From the NCBI GenBank assembly GCA_964579825.1, contig CAZOHT010000016.1, positions 7,670 to 71,669 of the forward strand: DNA of 64,000 nt, read 5' to 3'. The stretch is from SPCO01 sp964579825 (GTDB lineage Bacteria; Chloroflexota; Limnocylindria; Limnocylindrales; CSP1-4). A model generated the notes under the pieces. It did no database searches. It worked only from the letters and a program-made list of their open reading frames with translations, and was not told the origin of the DNA. Below, one piece after another: positions 1-8,017 of the stretch; within the stretch, counting starts at the first letter, position 1; each line of letters opens with the position of its first letter. A program made the translations under genes and the position numbers.

Positions 1-312
1 GACATCCTCAAGCGGCGTGGTTGCCGCTTCCGACCCGGGCTGCGGTACGGCCGCGCGAACCACTTCCACAGGGGCGGATCGAGGGCCGTGCGATCAGCCC
101 AGCGGGCCGTCGAGCTCGCCATCCGATATGGCCGGATCGCACCACAGCCTTGCGAGCGGTGCGGCCATCTCGGAACGATGCGGGACGGCCGGGTCGATGT
201 CCAGGCCCACCACGACGACTATTCCCGCCCCCTCGATGTCCGCTGGCTCTTCCAGCCGCATCATCACGAATGGCACCGCAACAACCGCCCGAAAGGAGGT
301 GATGCCCTGTGA
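1..312 (+). CDS. Small HNH-like zinc-binding phage protein, 5' end outside window
   Basis: The frame is open from the first base, so the true start may lie upstream; an internal GTG at 88 would give 74 residues. The C-terminal part has a CERCG zinc knuckle, then AHHDDYSRPLDVRW and PHHHEWH, the layout of a small HNH-type/zinc finger family very common in phage early regions (CxxC, HHxDY, WxxxxHH). The second Cys pair usual in relatives is replaced by Phe-Gln. A DNA-binding or nicking role is inferred. It ends just before the strong ribosome binding site of the next gene. Confidence 0.65.
   Translation, partial: DILKRRGCRFRPGLRYGRANHFHRGGSRAVRSAQRAVELAIRYGRIAPQPCERCGHLGTMRDGRVDVQAHHDDYSRPLDVRWLFQPHHHEWHRNNRPKGGDAL
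292..303 (+). promoter_or_regulatory. Near-perfect Shine-Dalgarno site for the 309 start
   Basis: AAAGGAGGTGAT matches the full anti-Shine-Dalgarno complement of bacterial 16S rRNA. The AGGAGG core is 9 bases from the GTG at 309, whereas an ATG at 302 (methyltransferase frame) overlaps the site. It therefore supports translation of the 309 frame, not the methyltransferase frame. Confidence 0.75.
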
Positions 313-785
313 AGCCTGCGACCGCTGTGCAATTGACGTTCTGGTCGGAGGCTTCCCGTGACCGTGCCAGGACATCAGCCAGGCCGGACGTCGTGCGGGA
401 CTGGGTGGAGAGCGTTCGGGCCTCTGGTGGGAGTTCCACCGGATCATCGGGGAGTTCCGCCCGAGGTGGGTCGTCATCGAAAACGTCCCCGGACTGCTGT
501 CGTCGGGAGGAAGACGGGACATGGGTGCCATCCTCGGGGCGCTGGCGGACCTCGGGTATGGGTACGCCTACCGAGTGTTGGACTCTCAGTACTTCGGACT
601 GGCCCAGCGACGGAAGCGCGTGTTCATTGTCGGAAACGCTCGAGACTGGGCCGGTCCCGCAGAAGTACTTCTTGAGCCCGAAGGCCGCGCAGGGAATCCT
701 CCGGCGCGCGGAGCGGCGAGGGAAGAAGTTGCCAAGCCACTTGGAGGCGCTGCTCAGAGTGGTGGCTTCCGGACAACCGACGTAG
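309..785 (+). CDS. 158-residue protein overprinted on the methyltransferase gene
   Basis: GTG start with a near-perfect ribosome binding site. The product has a Ser-rich N-terminal half (FWSEAS, RTSAR, GGSSTGS, SSKTSP), a middle WTLSTS element and a C-terminal block YFLSPKAAQGILRRAERRGKKLP. I recognise this pattern (LSD.LETG.VP..YFLS.KA..GILRRAE.RGK.LP) from proteins found in many phages beside or within cytosine methyltransferase genes; function unknown. From 362 to 785 it shares the DNA with the methyltransferase frame, and both frames look like conserved protein. Relative to the usual motif it carries two extra residues (Arg-Asp) at the spot where the other frame has a stop codon. Reality of the product is supported by its start signal, not by experiment. 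Confidence 0.6.
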   Translation: MKPATAVQLTFWSEASRDRARTSARPDVVRDWVESVRASGGSSTGSSGSSARGGSSSKTSPDCCRREEDGTWVPSSGRWRTSGMGTPTECWTLSTSDWPSDGSACSLSETLETGPVPQKYFLSPKAAQGILRRAERRGKKLPSHLEALLRVVASGQPT

Positions 786-1576
786 AGACGGGGGCGCTCG
801 TTCCGGCCGTGGCGTGGTGCCCGCAGGAGCGCGACGCGAAGGGGGCGGACAGTGACACCAAGGAGGGGCATCTCATTCCCGCCCTCGCCGACCCACTCAC
901 CCACATCTCCCCGCTCCGGTCCTACACCAACGAAGGGTCGAACAACTTCAAGCTGCGGAACTGCATTCCGTTCGACACCACCCAGATCACCCACCCCGAC
1001 AACCGCAGCAGATGTGAGCCGGGCGCTCCGTCCCACACCCTCCCGAAGGATGGGCACCCGCCGGCGGTGGCATTCGTTCAGAACCAGCGCGAGGAGGTGA
1101 GGGAGGTCAGGATCGCGATGGCCCTCCAGGCCGAACCTGGGTCGCATCAGGACGTGAGGGTGGTGTCGACTCCGGCGGTGGCGTTCTCCTGCAAGGACTC
1201 AGCGCAGGACGCGGCCGACGAGGTGTCGCCCACCCTCCGCTCGATGAACAACGAGGGCGGCAACGCGAACGGCGGGGGACGGGTGGCGGTGGCGTTCGCG
1301 GAGCGCGGGACCAATGTGTCGTGCAACGATGGAGATCTCGCGGCGACGATGAAGACGAACCTCAACAATCCCGGAGGGCGTCAACTACTCGGGTCGTCCG
1401 TCGGCATCCGCCGCCTCACCCCCACCGAATGTAACAGGCTGCAGGGTTTCCCTGACGGCTGGGACAACGTGAAGGGTTCGTCCGACTCTTCCAGGTATCG
1501 GCAGATGGGAAATGCCGTCAGCGTCCCGGTCATAGAGTGGATCGGGCGCCGGATTGTGAGGATCGATGCGCGCTGA
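521..1576 (+). CDS. C5 cytosine-specific DNA methyltransferase, C-terminal part; frame interrupted upstream
   Basis: The open frame actually begins at 362 with the catalytic PCQ motif (PCQDISQAG), followed by the ENV motif (VVIENVPGLL) and GLAQRRKRVFIVG; a long variable target-recognition region with repeated AVAF segments follows, then the C-terminal motifs (RRLTPTECNRLQGFPD and RYRQMGNAVSVPV). The first ordinary start codon is the ATG at 521, with GGGAGGA upstream, which would leave out PCQ and ENV. Just before PCQ the same frame reads IDVLVGGFP then TGA (359-361), so the normal GGFPCQ motif is split by six extra bases. The SAM-binding N-terminus is not found upstream. Either a decayed gene, a sequence error, or a C-terminal-only product. 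It would methylate cytosine in phage DNA if intact. Confidence 0.7.
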   Translation: MGAILGALADLGYGYAYRVLDSQYFGLAQRRKRVFIVGNARDWAGPAEVLLEPEGRAGNPPARGAAREEVAKPLGGAAQSGGFRTTDVETGALVPAVAWCPQERDAKGADSDTKEGHLIPALADPLTHISPLRSYTNEGSNNFKLRNCIPFDTTQITHPDNRSRCEPGAPSHTLPKDGHPPAVAFVQNQREEVREVRIAMALQAEPGSHQDVRVVSTPAVAFSCKDSAQDAADEVSPTLRSMNNEGGNANGGGRVAVAFAERGTNVSCNDGDLAATMKTNLNNPGGRQLLGSSVGIRRLTPTECNRLQGFPDGWDNVKGSSDSSRYRQMGNAVSVPVIEWIGRRIVRIDAR

Positions 1577-2327
1577 GGCGTCTACGATGCGTCACGCTCG
1601 GGCCAGGGAGTCCTTCATTCCCGTGGACGAGCTCCCATCGGACCTGACGAAGGCCCCGACCTGGCTGATCGAGGACGTGAAGCTGAAGGGCGTCATCTCC
1701 TCGATCATCGTGGCCGACCACGGCGACGACGGCTACGTCGTGGTGGACGGGCGCCGGAGGCTGGCGGCGGCCCGCGCAGCTGGGCTGCAGACCATCCCGG
1801 CCCGGGTCTTCGACGGGGAGGAGATCGGCGAGGTCGTCCCGGAGTTGGCCGTCAGCCTGAACGCGCTCCGGGCGACCAACTGGGTGACGTCCTACGAGTC
1901 CGTCTACAAGCTGGCGATGTCCGGCCTGGACATCGAGACGATCGGCCAGCGCACGGCCCTGACCGTCCCGACGGTGAAGTCGTTGCTCGCCATCACGACC
2001 GCCCACCCGACCGTCCTGAAGGCCATGCACAACGGGGCGATCAGGTACTCGGTCGTCCGGATGCTGGCGAAGTGCAGCCGGGAGATGCAGGAAAAGTTGG
2101 TGAACGACGTCCTGTTCGTGAAGGGCACGATCACCGCGAAGGACGTGAGCGCGATATGGCCCGACCTCAAGCAGGGAGAGTTCCCGGAGGCGTGGATGGT
2201 GCGGGCCATCGGCGCGGTCGAGGAACTGCTGGCTAGCGCGCCGAGCGGCGCCGGATTCCTGATGGCTCGGGAGGCGCTCGGAGACGTGATCGGGTTGCTG
2301 CGGCACTACGAATCGGAGGAGGCATAG
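1566..2327 (+). CDS. ParB/Srx-fold DNA-binding protein
   Basis: About 253 residues. The N-terminal half has the ParB-like pattern: a VDELPSDLTKAPTW lead, then VVVDGRRRLAAARAAG, the part of the fold that in ParB and Noc relatives binds nucleotide or phosphate. The middle is helical with a likely helix-turn-helix (IETIGQRTALTVPTVKSLL), as in ParB-type KorB/Spo0J proteins. Phage members of this superfamily often sit beside DNA methyltransferase genes, as here. The gene overlaps the methyltransferase end; a second in-frame ATG is at 1587. A copy of the recurring 13-bp element (1578-1590) lies between the two candidate starts. Confidence 0.75.
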   Translation: MRAEASTMRHARARESFIPVDELPSDLTKAPTWLIEDVKLKGVISSIIVADHGDDGYVVVDGRRRLAAARAAGLQTIPARVFDGEEIGEVVPELAVSLNALRATNWVTSYESVYKLAMSGLDIETIGQRTALTVPTVKSLLAITTAHPTVLKAMHNGAIRYSVVRMLAKCSREMQEKLVNDVLFVKGTITAKDVSAIWPDLKQGEFPEAWMVRAIGAVEELLASAPSGAGFLMAREALGDVIGLLRHYESEEA

Positions 2328-3254
2328 ATGCTGGAGTCGATGACGGACAAGGAGTTCGAGGCGGCGCTCGAGGGATCGAAGGCGAGGCAGCGGCGGATCG
2401 CGGCCATCGTGGAGAAGGCGTTCGTGAAGGGCGTCCACTACGGGTCGGCCACCGGGGACGACGGGAAGAAACCCACCCTCCTGAAGCCGGGCGCGGAGGA
2501 GGCACTGCTCATCTGGGGCCTGGTCGCCGACTTCACGCCGGACGCGAAGTACGGGGACGGCGTCACGGCCCCCCACTACGGCGTGACGATGCGGTGCGAG
2601 CTCCGCAACAACCAGGAGCGGATCGTGTCGGTCGGCTACGGGGCCGCGAACACGATGGAGAAGAAGTGGCGTTACCGCCGCGACTGGAAGTCGAAGGAGC
2701 GGGTCGTCAACGAGGACCCCCTCGACCTCGAGAACAACGCGACGAAGTACGCCGAGAAGCGGGCGCTGATGGACGCGGTCCTGCGCCTCGGGTTCAGCGC
2801 CTACTTCACCCAGGATCTGGAGGAGGCGGGGGACGGAGGCGACGACCTCTTCGGGAAGGCGAAGGCGGCCCCCGAGTCCAAGCCGGAGCCGAAGGCCCAG
2901 CCGGAGCCGAAGGCCGACCCGTTCCGGGACGAGCCGAAGCCGAACAGCCCCGAGGACCTCGGGGTCCACAAGGAGGAGCCGGAGGTCGAGCCCCCGGCCG
3001 ACGCCAAGCCGTCACTGCAGGACCGGGTCAAGGCGGTCTGCAAGCGGATCTCGGACGCGACCGGCGACCCGTTCGCCAAGGTCCTGTTCGACGTCTCGTC
3101 GTTCACCTCGGGGAAGGACACGGTCGGGCTGACGCCGCAGCGGCTCGCGGGCGCCAGCGAGAAGTGGCTGCGGTCGACCCTGACCAAGGCCGAGAAGCGC
3201 GAGAAGGAACTGAAGCTGGCCGCCGCCGCCCCGTCGGGGCCGCCGGCGTTCTGA
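2328..3254 (+). CDS. Putative single-strand annealing/recombination protein
   Basis: 308 residues. The N-terminal 170 residues carry the pattern VHYGSA..GKKPTLLKPGAEEALL followed by a conserved beta-rich core and KRALMDAVLRLGFSAYFTQD, resembling a phage family with the Y-G-x-x-x-G...KPTLLKPGAE signature that sits in recombination/replication operons. A Pro/Glu/Lys-rich linker (about residues 185-225) joins it to a small helical C-terminal domain. The annealing role is inferred from family context and from the neighbouring helicase, SSB-like and nuclease genes; it has not been shown. The start ATG directly follows the stop of the ParB-like gene. Confidence 0.5.
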   Translation: MLESMTDKEFEAALEGSKARQRRIAAIVEKAFVKGVHYGSATGDDGKKPTLLKPGAEEALLIWGLVADFTPDAKYGDGVTAPHYGVTMRCELRNNQERIVSVGYGAANTMEKKWRYRRDWKSKERVVNEDPLDLENNATKYAEKRALMDAVLRLGFSAYFTQDLEEAGDGGDDLFGKAKAAPESKPEPKAQPEPKADPFRDEPKPNSPEDLGVHKEEPEVEPPADAKPSLQDRVKAVCKRISDATGDPFAKVLFDVSSFTSGKDTVGLTPQRLAGASEKWLRSTLTKAEKREKELKLAAAAPSGPPAF

Positions 3255-3261
3255 GGAGGGG

Positions 3262-3513
3262 ATGATGAAGAAGGACACGAAGAAGACGGTCCGGATCACG
3301 GCCACGATCACCTACGCCATCGACAACGAGGCGGCGCGCGACCTCGTCGGCCGCGACGACCTGGATCTCGCGAAGCCGGCCGACCTCAAGCGCGCCCTCA
3401 AGGAGGAGGTCGAGAACGCCAAGCGCGCGATCGAGGTGAAGTGCGGCGAACTGGCCCCGTTCGGAGCCAAGATCAAGATCAAGATCGTCGGCGAGATCGT
3501 GGGGGCGAAGTGA
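3262..3513 (+). CDS. Conserved phage hypothetical protein
   Basis: 83 residues, ATGATG start 8 bases after GAGGAGGGG. The product is small, highly charged and mixed alpha/beta (TVRITATITYAI, then a Lys/Glu helix and IKIKIVGEIVG). No family recognised. Its stop overlaps the GTG of the next gene, so the two are probably translationally coupled. Confidence 0.6.
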   Translation: MMKKDTKKTVRITATITYAIDNEAARDLVGRDDLDLAKPADLKRALKEEVENAKRAIEVKCGELAPFGAKIKIKIVGEIVGAK

Positions 3514-4235
3514 CCACCGCCCTCGTCAAGGCCTTCAGTTCGGAGGCGGCCGAGATGATCCTGGGCGACGAGCGCCCGGCCCTCATCAAGCTCGCCTCCG
3601 GGCTGGAGGAGTTCGTCGGCCGGGCGAAGCAGTTCGAGATCGCGAACGACGCCGACTCCCTGGAGGCGACCAACATGCTGGTCGCCGCGAAGACGGCGTG
3701 GAAGCAGATCGAGGACGACCGCGAGCGCCGGAAGGCCCCGGCGCTGAACGAGTGCCGGGCGATCGACAACCTGTACCGCCCGGCCACCGACTCCTTCAAG
3801 CAGATCGAGAAGATCGTGAAGGAGAAGATCAGCACGTTCCTCCGGCGCAAGCAGGAGGAGGCGGCCCGGAAGCTTGAGGCCGCGACCCTGGCGCGCGAGC
3901 AGGCCGAGCAGGCCCGCCGGGCCGCGCTCGAGGCCGGCAACAAGAAGGACGTCGCGAAGGCCTCGATGGCCCTGATCGAGGCGGACCGGGCCATGCCGCT
4001 GGAGAACGTGGTGTCGGGGGTCCGCGCCGACCTCGGGACCGCGAGCGTCCGGTTCAAGAAGGTCGCGAAGCTCATCGACATCACCCAGGTCCCGCGCGAC
4101 TACCTCGAGCAGGCCGTCCTCGCCGACGACTCCGCGCTGCTCAAGCTGGCGATCGAGGCCTACAAGGTCAACCGAGCCGTCCCGGGCGTCGAGGTGACGG
4201 AGGAGCAGATCCTGGCCGTTCGCGCAGGGTTCTGA
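3510..4235 (+). CDS. Coiled-coil phage protein of the recombination operon
   Basis: 241 residues from a GTG that overlaps the previous stop. Most of the chain is helical and charged, with a coiled coil at about residues 85-150 (EEAARKLEAATLAREQ and following). It ends IDITQVPRDYLEQ...AVPGVEVTEEQILAVRAG, a tail seen in phage coiled-coil proteins encoded near recombination genes. Function unknown; a structural or recombinase-assisting role is possible. Confidence 0.6.
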   Translation: MTTALVKAFSSEAAEMILGDERPALIKLASGLEEFVGRAKQFEIANDADSLEATNMLVAAKTAWKQIEDDRERRKAPALNECRAIDNLYRPATDSFKQIEKIVKEKISTFLRRKQEEAARKLEAATLAREQAEQARRAALEAGNKKDVAKASMALIEADRAMPLENVVSGVRADLGTASVRFKKVAKLIDITQVPRDYLEQAVLADDSALLKLAIEAYKVNRAVPGVEVTEEQILAVRAGF

Positions 4236-4271
4236 TGCATCAGCCACGCATCACACACGGGAGGGGGTCCT

Positions 4272-4706
4272 GTGAAGATCATCATCGGGAAGTACGAGAT
4301 CGATCTGGACAAGCTGGTCGAGGCGGGGATGGCGCGGGTCTTGGACGACGGCGCCGCACCCGTACTGGTCCCCAAGCCGAGGCCGAAGCCGGCCCCGAAG
4401 CCGAACTGGGTCGCCAGCGCGCTGAAGATCTGGGAGTCGAAGTGGGGCGAGGGGAGCGCGAACGGGCTGGGATTCGGGCGGGTCGGCCAGGCCATGAAGC
4501 GCCTGGTCGAGGCGCACGGTGAGACGTCCGTCCTGCTCGCCTGGACCCGGTACGTCGCGGAGGAGCGCGAGCAGTTCCAGTCCCCGGAGGCGTTCGTCCG
4601 GCGCTTCTCCATGTACAGCTCCCGGCCGGAGGCCCCGAGGCAGAAGTCGGTCCGCGAGCTCCTCGCCGAGCAGGCGGACCAGGAGGCGGTGGCGGGTCTG
4701 AAGTGA
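4272..4706 (+). CDS. Putative helicase loader or replication accessory protein
   Basis: 144 residues, GTG start after GGGAGGGGG. A Pro/Lys-rich segment (PKPRPKPAPKP) separates a short N-terminal strand region from a helical domain with HGETSVLLAWTRYV and FQSPEAFVRRFSMY. That helical pattern (W..YL...RF.SP..F...) recurs in phage proteins encoded just before DnaB and suggests helicase loading. The assignment rests mainly on position: it overlaps the helicase start by 4 bases. Confidence 0.45.
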   Translation: MKIIIGKYEIDLDKLVEAGMARVLDDGAAPVLVPKPRPKPAPKPNWVASALKIWESKWGEGSANGLGFGRVGQAMKRLVEAHGETSVLLAWTRYVAEEREQFQSPEAFVRRFSMYSSRPEAPRQKSVRELLAEQADQEAVAGLK

Positions 4707-5962
4707 GCCTCGCCGCCGAGTGCGCCATCCTTGGCGCCATCCTGATCAACCCGGCGCTGATCAGCGAGGTCGCGGTCTCCGTTCGACCGGGCGACTTCAC
4801 CGGCCCGGCGCACGGCCGGATCTTCTCGGCCATGCTGAAGGCTCAGTCGAAGGGATCGATCGATCCGGTCACGGTTCGGATCGAAGACCCATCGATCCCG
4901 GCCGAGCAGATTGCCGGCCTGATGGACGGCGTCCCCCGGATCACAGGGGTGGAGGCCTGGTGCCAGATCGTCCGGAACGCCGCCATCCTGCGCGAGCTCA
5001 GGATGGCCGGCGAGCGGATCGCACGGACCGGGGAGATCCCGGCCGAGGAGGGGATCACGGAGGCCTACCGGACCCTGACGGCCGCGTCGATGAGGGCCTC
5101 GTCCCGGGCGCTCCGGTCCCCCGAGGAGGTGGCGAAGGCGACCTTCGTTGAGATGGAGATGATGGCCCAGGCGAAGGAGGGGATCGTCGGCCTCGCGACC
5201 GGCATCACCGAGTTCGACATGGCGACCAGGGGGCTGAGGCCTGGCAAGCTCTACGTCTTCGCTGGAAGGCCGGCAGCGGGGAAGACAGCCGCCGCCATGA
5301 CGATCGCCGACAACGTGTCGGACGCCGGGGGTGGGGTGCAGTTCTTCTCCCTCGAGATGCGCGCGGAGGAACTGACCGAGAGGCGGTTCCAGAAGCGGTC
5401 GCGCGTCTCCCTGTGGGGGCTGCGGACCGGCCCGGCCTACGACGATCAGTGGGCGAAGATCACAAGGGTGACGGACGGGATCTCGACCGAACCGTTCTTC
5501 ATCGATGACAGTCCGGATGTCCCCCTGGCGTACATCCGGGCCATATCGCACCAGGCCAAGACGGCCCGGGGGATCGACCTCATCGTGGTCGACTACCTCC
5601 AGCTGGTGAAGGGGTCGGGTCGGAAGGAAGACGGCCGCCAGCAGGAGGTCGCCGAGGTGGCCCGGGGGCTGAAGAACCTGGCCCGGGAACTCGACCTTCC
5701 GGTCGTGGCCCTCAGCCAACTGAACCGCGAGTCGGAGCACGCCAAGGAGAAGCGGCCGACGATGTCGCAACTCCGCGAGAGCGGGGAGATCGAGAACGCG
5801 GCCGACGTCATCGTCCTGCTCCATCGCCCGTGGGTCTACAACCAGAACGCCAACCCCGAGGAGGCGCAGTGGATCATCGCGAAGCATCGGGGCGGGCCGA
5901 CCACGACGATCGACGTGAAGTACCAAGCGACACTCACGACGTTCACGAATCCGGGACTCTGA
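4703..5962 (+). CDS. DnaB-type replicative DNA helicase
   Basis: 419 residues. The N-terminal helical domain (AAECAILGAILINP) is typical of DnaB. The RecA-like core has Walker A GRPAAGKT near residue 190, ITEFDMATRGLRPGKLYVFAG ahead of it, Walker B IDLIVVDYLQLV, and the sensor region LSQLNRESE...RPTMSQLRESGEIENAADVIVLLHR. All key motifs are intact. It unwinds DNA ahead of phage or host polymerase. No polymerase gene is seen in the window, so host polymerase is probably recruited. Confidence 0.93.
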   Translation: MSLAAECAILGAILINPALISEVAVSVRPGDFTGPAHGRIFSAMLKAQSKGSIDPVTVRIEDPSIPAEQIAGLMDGVPRITGVEAWCQIVRNAAILRELRMAGERIARTGEIPAEEGITEAYRTLTAASMRASSRALRSPEEVAKATFVEMEMMAQAKEGIVGLATGITEFDMATRGLRPGKLYVFAGRPAAGKTAAAMTIADNVSDAGGGVQFFSLEMRAEELTERRFQKRSRVSLWGLRTGPAYDDQWAKITRVTDGISTEPFFIDDSPDVPLAYIRAISHQAKTARGIDLIVVDYLQLVKGSGRKEDGRQQEVAEVARGLKNLARELDLPVVALSQLNRESEHAKEKRPTMSQLRESGEIENAADVIVLLHRPWVYNQNANPEEAQWIIAKHRGGPTTTIDVKYQATLTTFTNPGL

Positions 5963-5970
5963 GGGAGGGG

Positions 5971-6513
5971 ATGATGTACTTCGCACGAAGCCTGGCCTGG
6001 ATCACGACCTACACGGGGAAGAAGTTCCACCTCCTCGACCCGGACCCGGTGGACGTCTGCCTCGAGGACATCGCCCACGCGCTGTCGATGATGTGCCGGT
6101 TCAACGGCCATCTGCGCCGGTTTTACTCGATTGGCGAACATTCGCTCCACGTCAGCGCCATCTGCTCGAGGGAGAACGCGCTGGCGGGCCTCCTGCACGA
6201 CGGGTCCGAGGCCTACATCGCCGACATCGTGAAGCCACTGAAGGACACGGACGAGTTCGCCTTCTACCGGGAGGTCGAGAGCAGGGTTCAGGGCGCGGTC
6301 TACGCGGCCTTCGGCCTGCCTGGCTTCGTGCCCGACGAGGTAAAGGAGATCGACTACCACATGGCCGGGGCGGAGGCGCTGGCGCTCTTCACGGAGGCGC
6401 CCGAGTGGGCGTTCGAGCGGCGGCACATGCCGGTCACGATCTGCGCCATGCCCCCGACCGAAGCGGAGGCGTTGTTCATGCGGCGCGCGCAGCAGCTGTC
6501 GCGTCCACGATGA
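5971..6513 (+). CDS. HD-domain phosphohydrolase (YfbR/nucleotidase-like)
   Basis: 180 residues, ATGATG after GAGGGAGGGG. It shows the HD pattern: SIGEHSLHVS, then AGLLHDGSEAYIADIVKPLK with the metal-binding HD pair and a downstream Asp. Phage members of this group act on deoxynucleoside monophosphates or related nucleotides. A role in nucleotide pool control is inferred from the family and the adjacent nucleotide-modification gene. Confidence 0.8.
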   Translation: MMYFARSLAWITTYTGKKFHLLDPDPVDVCLEDIAHALSMMCRFNGHLRRFYSIGEHSLHVSAICSRENALAGLLHDGSEAYIADIVKPLKDTDEFAFYREVESRVQGAVYAAFGLPGFVPDEVKEIDYHMAGAEALALFTEAPEWAFERRHMPVTICAMPPTEAEALFMRRAQQLSRPR

Positions 6514-6572
6514 GCGACTTTGCGGCCGAATGCGTCTACAACGAGTTGCGCAACAGATAGAGGAGGCCTACC

Positions 6573-6908
6573 TTGAATGGCATGGGAGAGGTGAAGACGG
6601 GTCCGGTGACGCGCGAGGAGTTGCTCGAGATGCACGAGTGCCTGTGCGCCAAGGGACGGGAGCTGATGATCCGGAAGAACCAGGACTACGGGGCCGACGC
6701 GGACCCGTTCCGGAACTTCCGCTTCGCCGGCCTCCCGGGGTTCCCGGTCCGGATGGGCGACAAGGTGGCCCGCCTGATGACGTTCGCCGAGAAGGGCTCC
6801 CTGATGGTGAAGGACGAGTCGGTCGAGGACACGGCGATCGACCTCATCAACTACTCCGTCCTCCTGCTCGGCTACATCGAGGACGCCAGACGGAGGGCGA
6901 CCAAGTGA
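6573..6908 (+). CDS. Nucleotide-modification-associated domain 1 (Nmad1-like) protein
   Basis: 111 residues. TTG at 6573 is chosen because AGGAGG is 6 bases upstream; an ATG follows at 6582. Motifs KNQDYGADADPFRNF, GDKVARLM, VKDESVEDTAIDLINYS match the all-alpha, MazG-related family found in phages and linked to base-modification or nucleotide metabolism. Substrate unknown. Confidence 0.7.
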   Translation: MNGMGEVKTGPVTREELLEMHECLCAKGRELMIRKNQDYGADADPFRNFRFAGLPGFPVRMGDKVARLMTFAEKGSLMVKDESVEDTAIDLINYSVLLLGYIEDARRRATK

Positions 6909-7129
6909 CCAAGCGTCGGGTCCGCTCCACCACCATGCGGGCCGACTCCTGGAAGGTCCTGCACGAGGCGATCGAGACGGCCTGCGCGCGCCTTCCGCGC
7001 CGCCTCGATAAGGCCGGGATGCACGCCCTCAGCCAGATGGTCGATGACCCGAAGGCCCAGAGCCTCATCGCCGACACCGTGATCGGCGAGATCTGCGAGT
7101 GGTTCAGGTTCGACGAGGAGGGGGAATGA
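6905..7129 (+). CDS. Small hypothetical protein
   Basis: 74 residues, GTG overlapping the previous stop. It is basic at the N-terminus (TKRRVRSTTMR), then mostly helical with an acidic end. No recognised family. The overlap with both neighbours supports a real gene. Confidence 0.5.
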   Translation: MTKRRVRSTTMRADSWKVLHEAIETACARLPRRLDKAGMHALSQMVDDPKAQSLIADTVIGEICEWFRFDEEGE

Positions 7130-7692
7130 TCGAGTTCGAGCAGTTCAAGAAGATCCCCCGGCTGAACCGGGACTGCACCGTTTCTGAGAAAATTGATGGC
7201 ACCAACGCCCAGATCGTGATCCCGGAGGAGGCCGACCCGCTCCTAGCGGGGAGCCGCAACCGCTGGATCACGCCGGAGGCCGACAACTTCGGCTTCGCGC
7301 GCTGGGTGGCCGAGAACGCCAGCGCGCTCCGCGACACCCTCGGGCCGGGACGGTTCTACGGGGAGTGGTGGGGTCCGGGCATCCAGCGCGGCTACGGCCT
7401 CGCGCGCAGGCGGTTCAGTCTCTTCAACCCGAAGTGGCGGGCCGTCATCGAGACCAGGCGGGCGCAGGGCCTCCCGGTCCCCGAGGACCTCGATGTCGTC
7501 CCGGTCCTCTACGAGGGGCCGTTCCTGACCCGCGAGGTGGAGGCCGCCCTGTTCGAGCTCCGGCTGCACGGGAGCCACGCCTCGCCCGGGTTCATGCGGC
7601 CCGAGGGGGTGGTGATCTTCCATCACGCCGGAGGGTACTACTTCAAATCAACGATCGAGAACGACGAGAAGCCGAAGGGGGGGGACCGATGA
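7126..7692 (+). CDS. RNA ligase (nucleotidyltransferase superfamily)
   Basis: 188 residues. Motif I is SEKIDGTNAQI with the predicted adenylated Lys22; YGEWWGPGIQRGY, the glutamate-containing EGVVIFH and the terminal FKSTIENDEKPKG correspond to motifs III-V of Rnl2-type RNA ligases. It joins RNA ends using ATP. Phage RNA ligases typically repair tRNAs cut by host anticodon nucleases; the phage encodes a tRNA-Glu and a tRNA-Met-like RNA, which would fit that role. Confidence 0.85.
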   Translation: MIEFEQFKKIPRLNRDCTVSEKIDGTNAQIVIPEEADPLLAGSRNRWITPEADNFGFARWVAENASALRDTLGPGRFYGEWWGPGIQRGYGLARRRFSLFNPKWRAVIETRRAQGLPVPEDLDVVPVLYEGPFLTREVEAALFELRLHGSHASPGFMRPEGVVIFHHAGGYYFKSTIENDEKPKGGDR

Positions 7693-7853
7693 AGGAGTTC
7701 CGCATCAGGAGGGTGGAGGCCCGCCACGTCTTCGTCTACCTGGAGGACGACTTCGATCTGGACGACGCCGTCGAGCGCGCGGCCCGGCTCTTCGACTCCG
7801 TCCCGTCCATCCCGGAGTCCGTCTCCTACGAGGCCCGGGAGGTGATCAGGTGA
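7689..7853 (+). CDS. Small hypothetical protein
   Basis: 54 residues, ATG overlapping the RNA ligase stop (ATGA). Compact mixed alpha/beta (FRIRRVEARHVFVYLEDDF, then an acidic helix). No family recognised. Confidence 0.5.
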   Translation: MKEFRIRRVEARHVFVYLEDDFDLDDAVERAARLFDSVPSIPESVSYEAREVIR

Positions 7854-8017
7854 ACGACCTTCCCGACGCCAAGCGCCTCGACCTGATCGCCCGCGCCTTC
7901 CGGGACTGCGAGCCGCACGTCTCGGTCGAGGAGGTGACCGAGCAGTTCCGGTACGAGACCCTCCGCTACCCGACGACCGCCGAGGTTGAGGCCGCGATCA
8001 AGCGGAACGCCAAGTGA
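7850..8017 (+). CDS. Small hypothetical protein
   Basis: 55 residues, GTG start in a GTGA overlap with the previous gene. Predominantly helical. No recognisable motif; retained because it fills the operon with coupled starts and no gaps. Confidence 0.45.
   Translation: MNDLPDAKRLDLIARAFRDCEPHVSVEEVTEQFRYETLRYPTTAEVEAAIKRNAK

Noticed and set aside
359..361. TGA as a recoded sense codon in the methyltransferase
   Set aside because: TGA is the regular stop of most genes here (many GTGA overlaps), so genome-wide recoding is excluded; local recoding remains only a weak possibility.
1530..2969. 479-codon open frame on the - strand
   Set aside because: Antisense of the ParB-like and annealing genes; Arg/Leu/Val-rich low-information frame.
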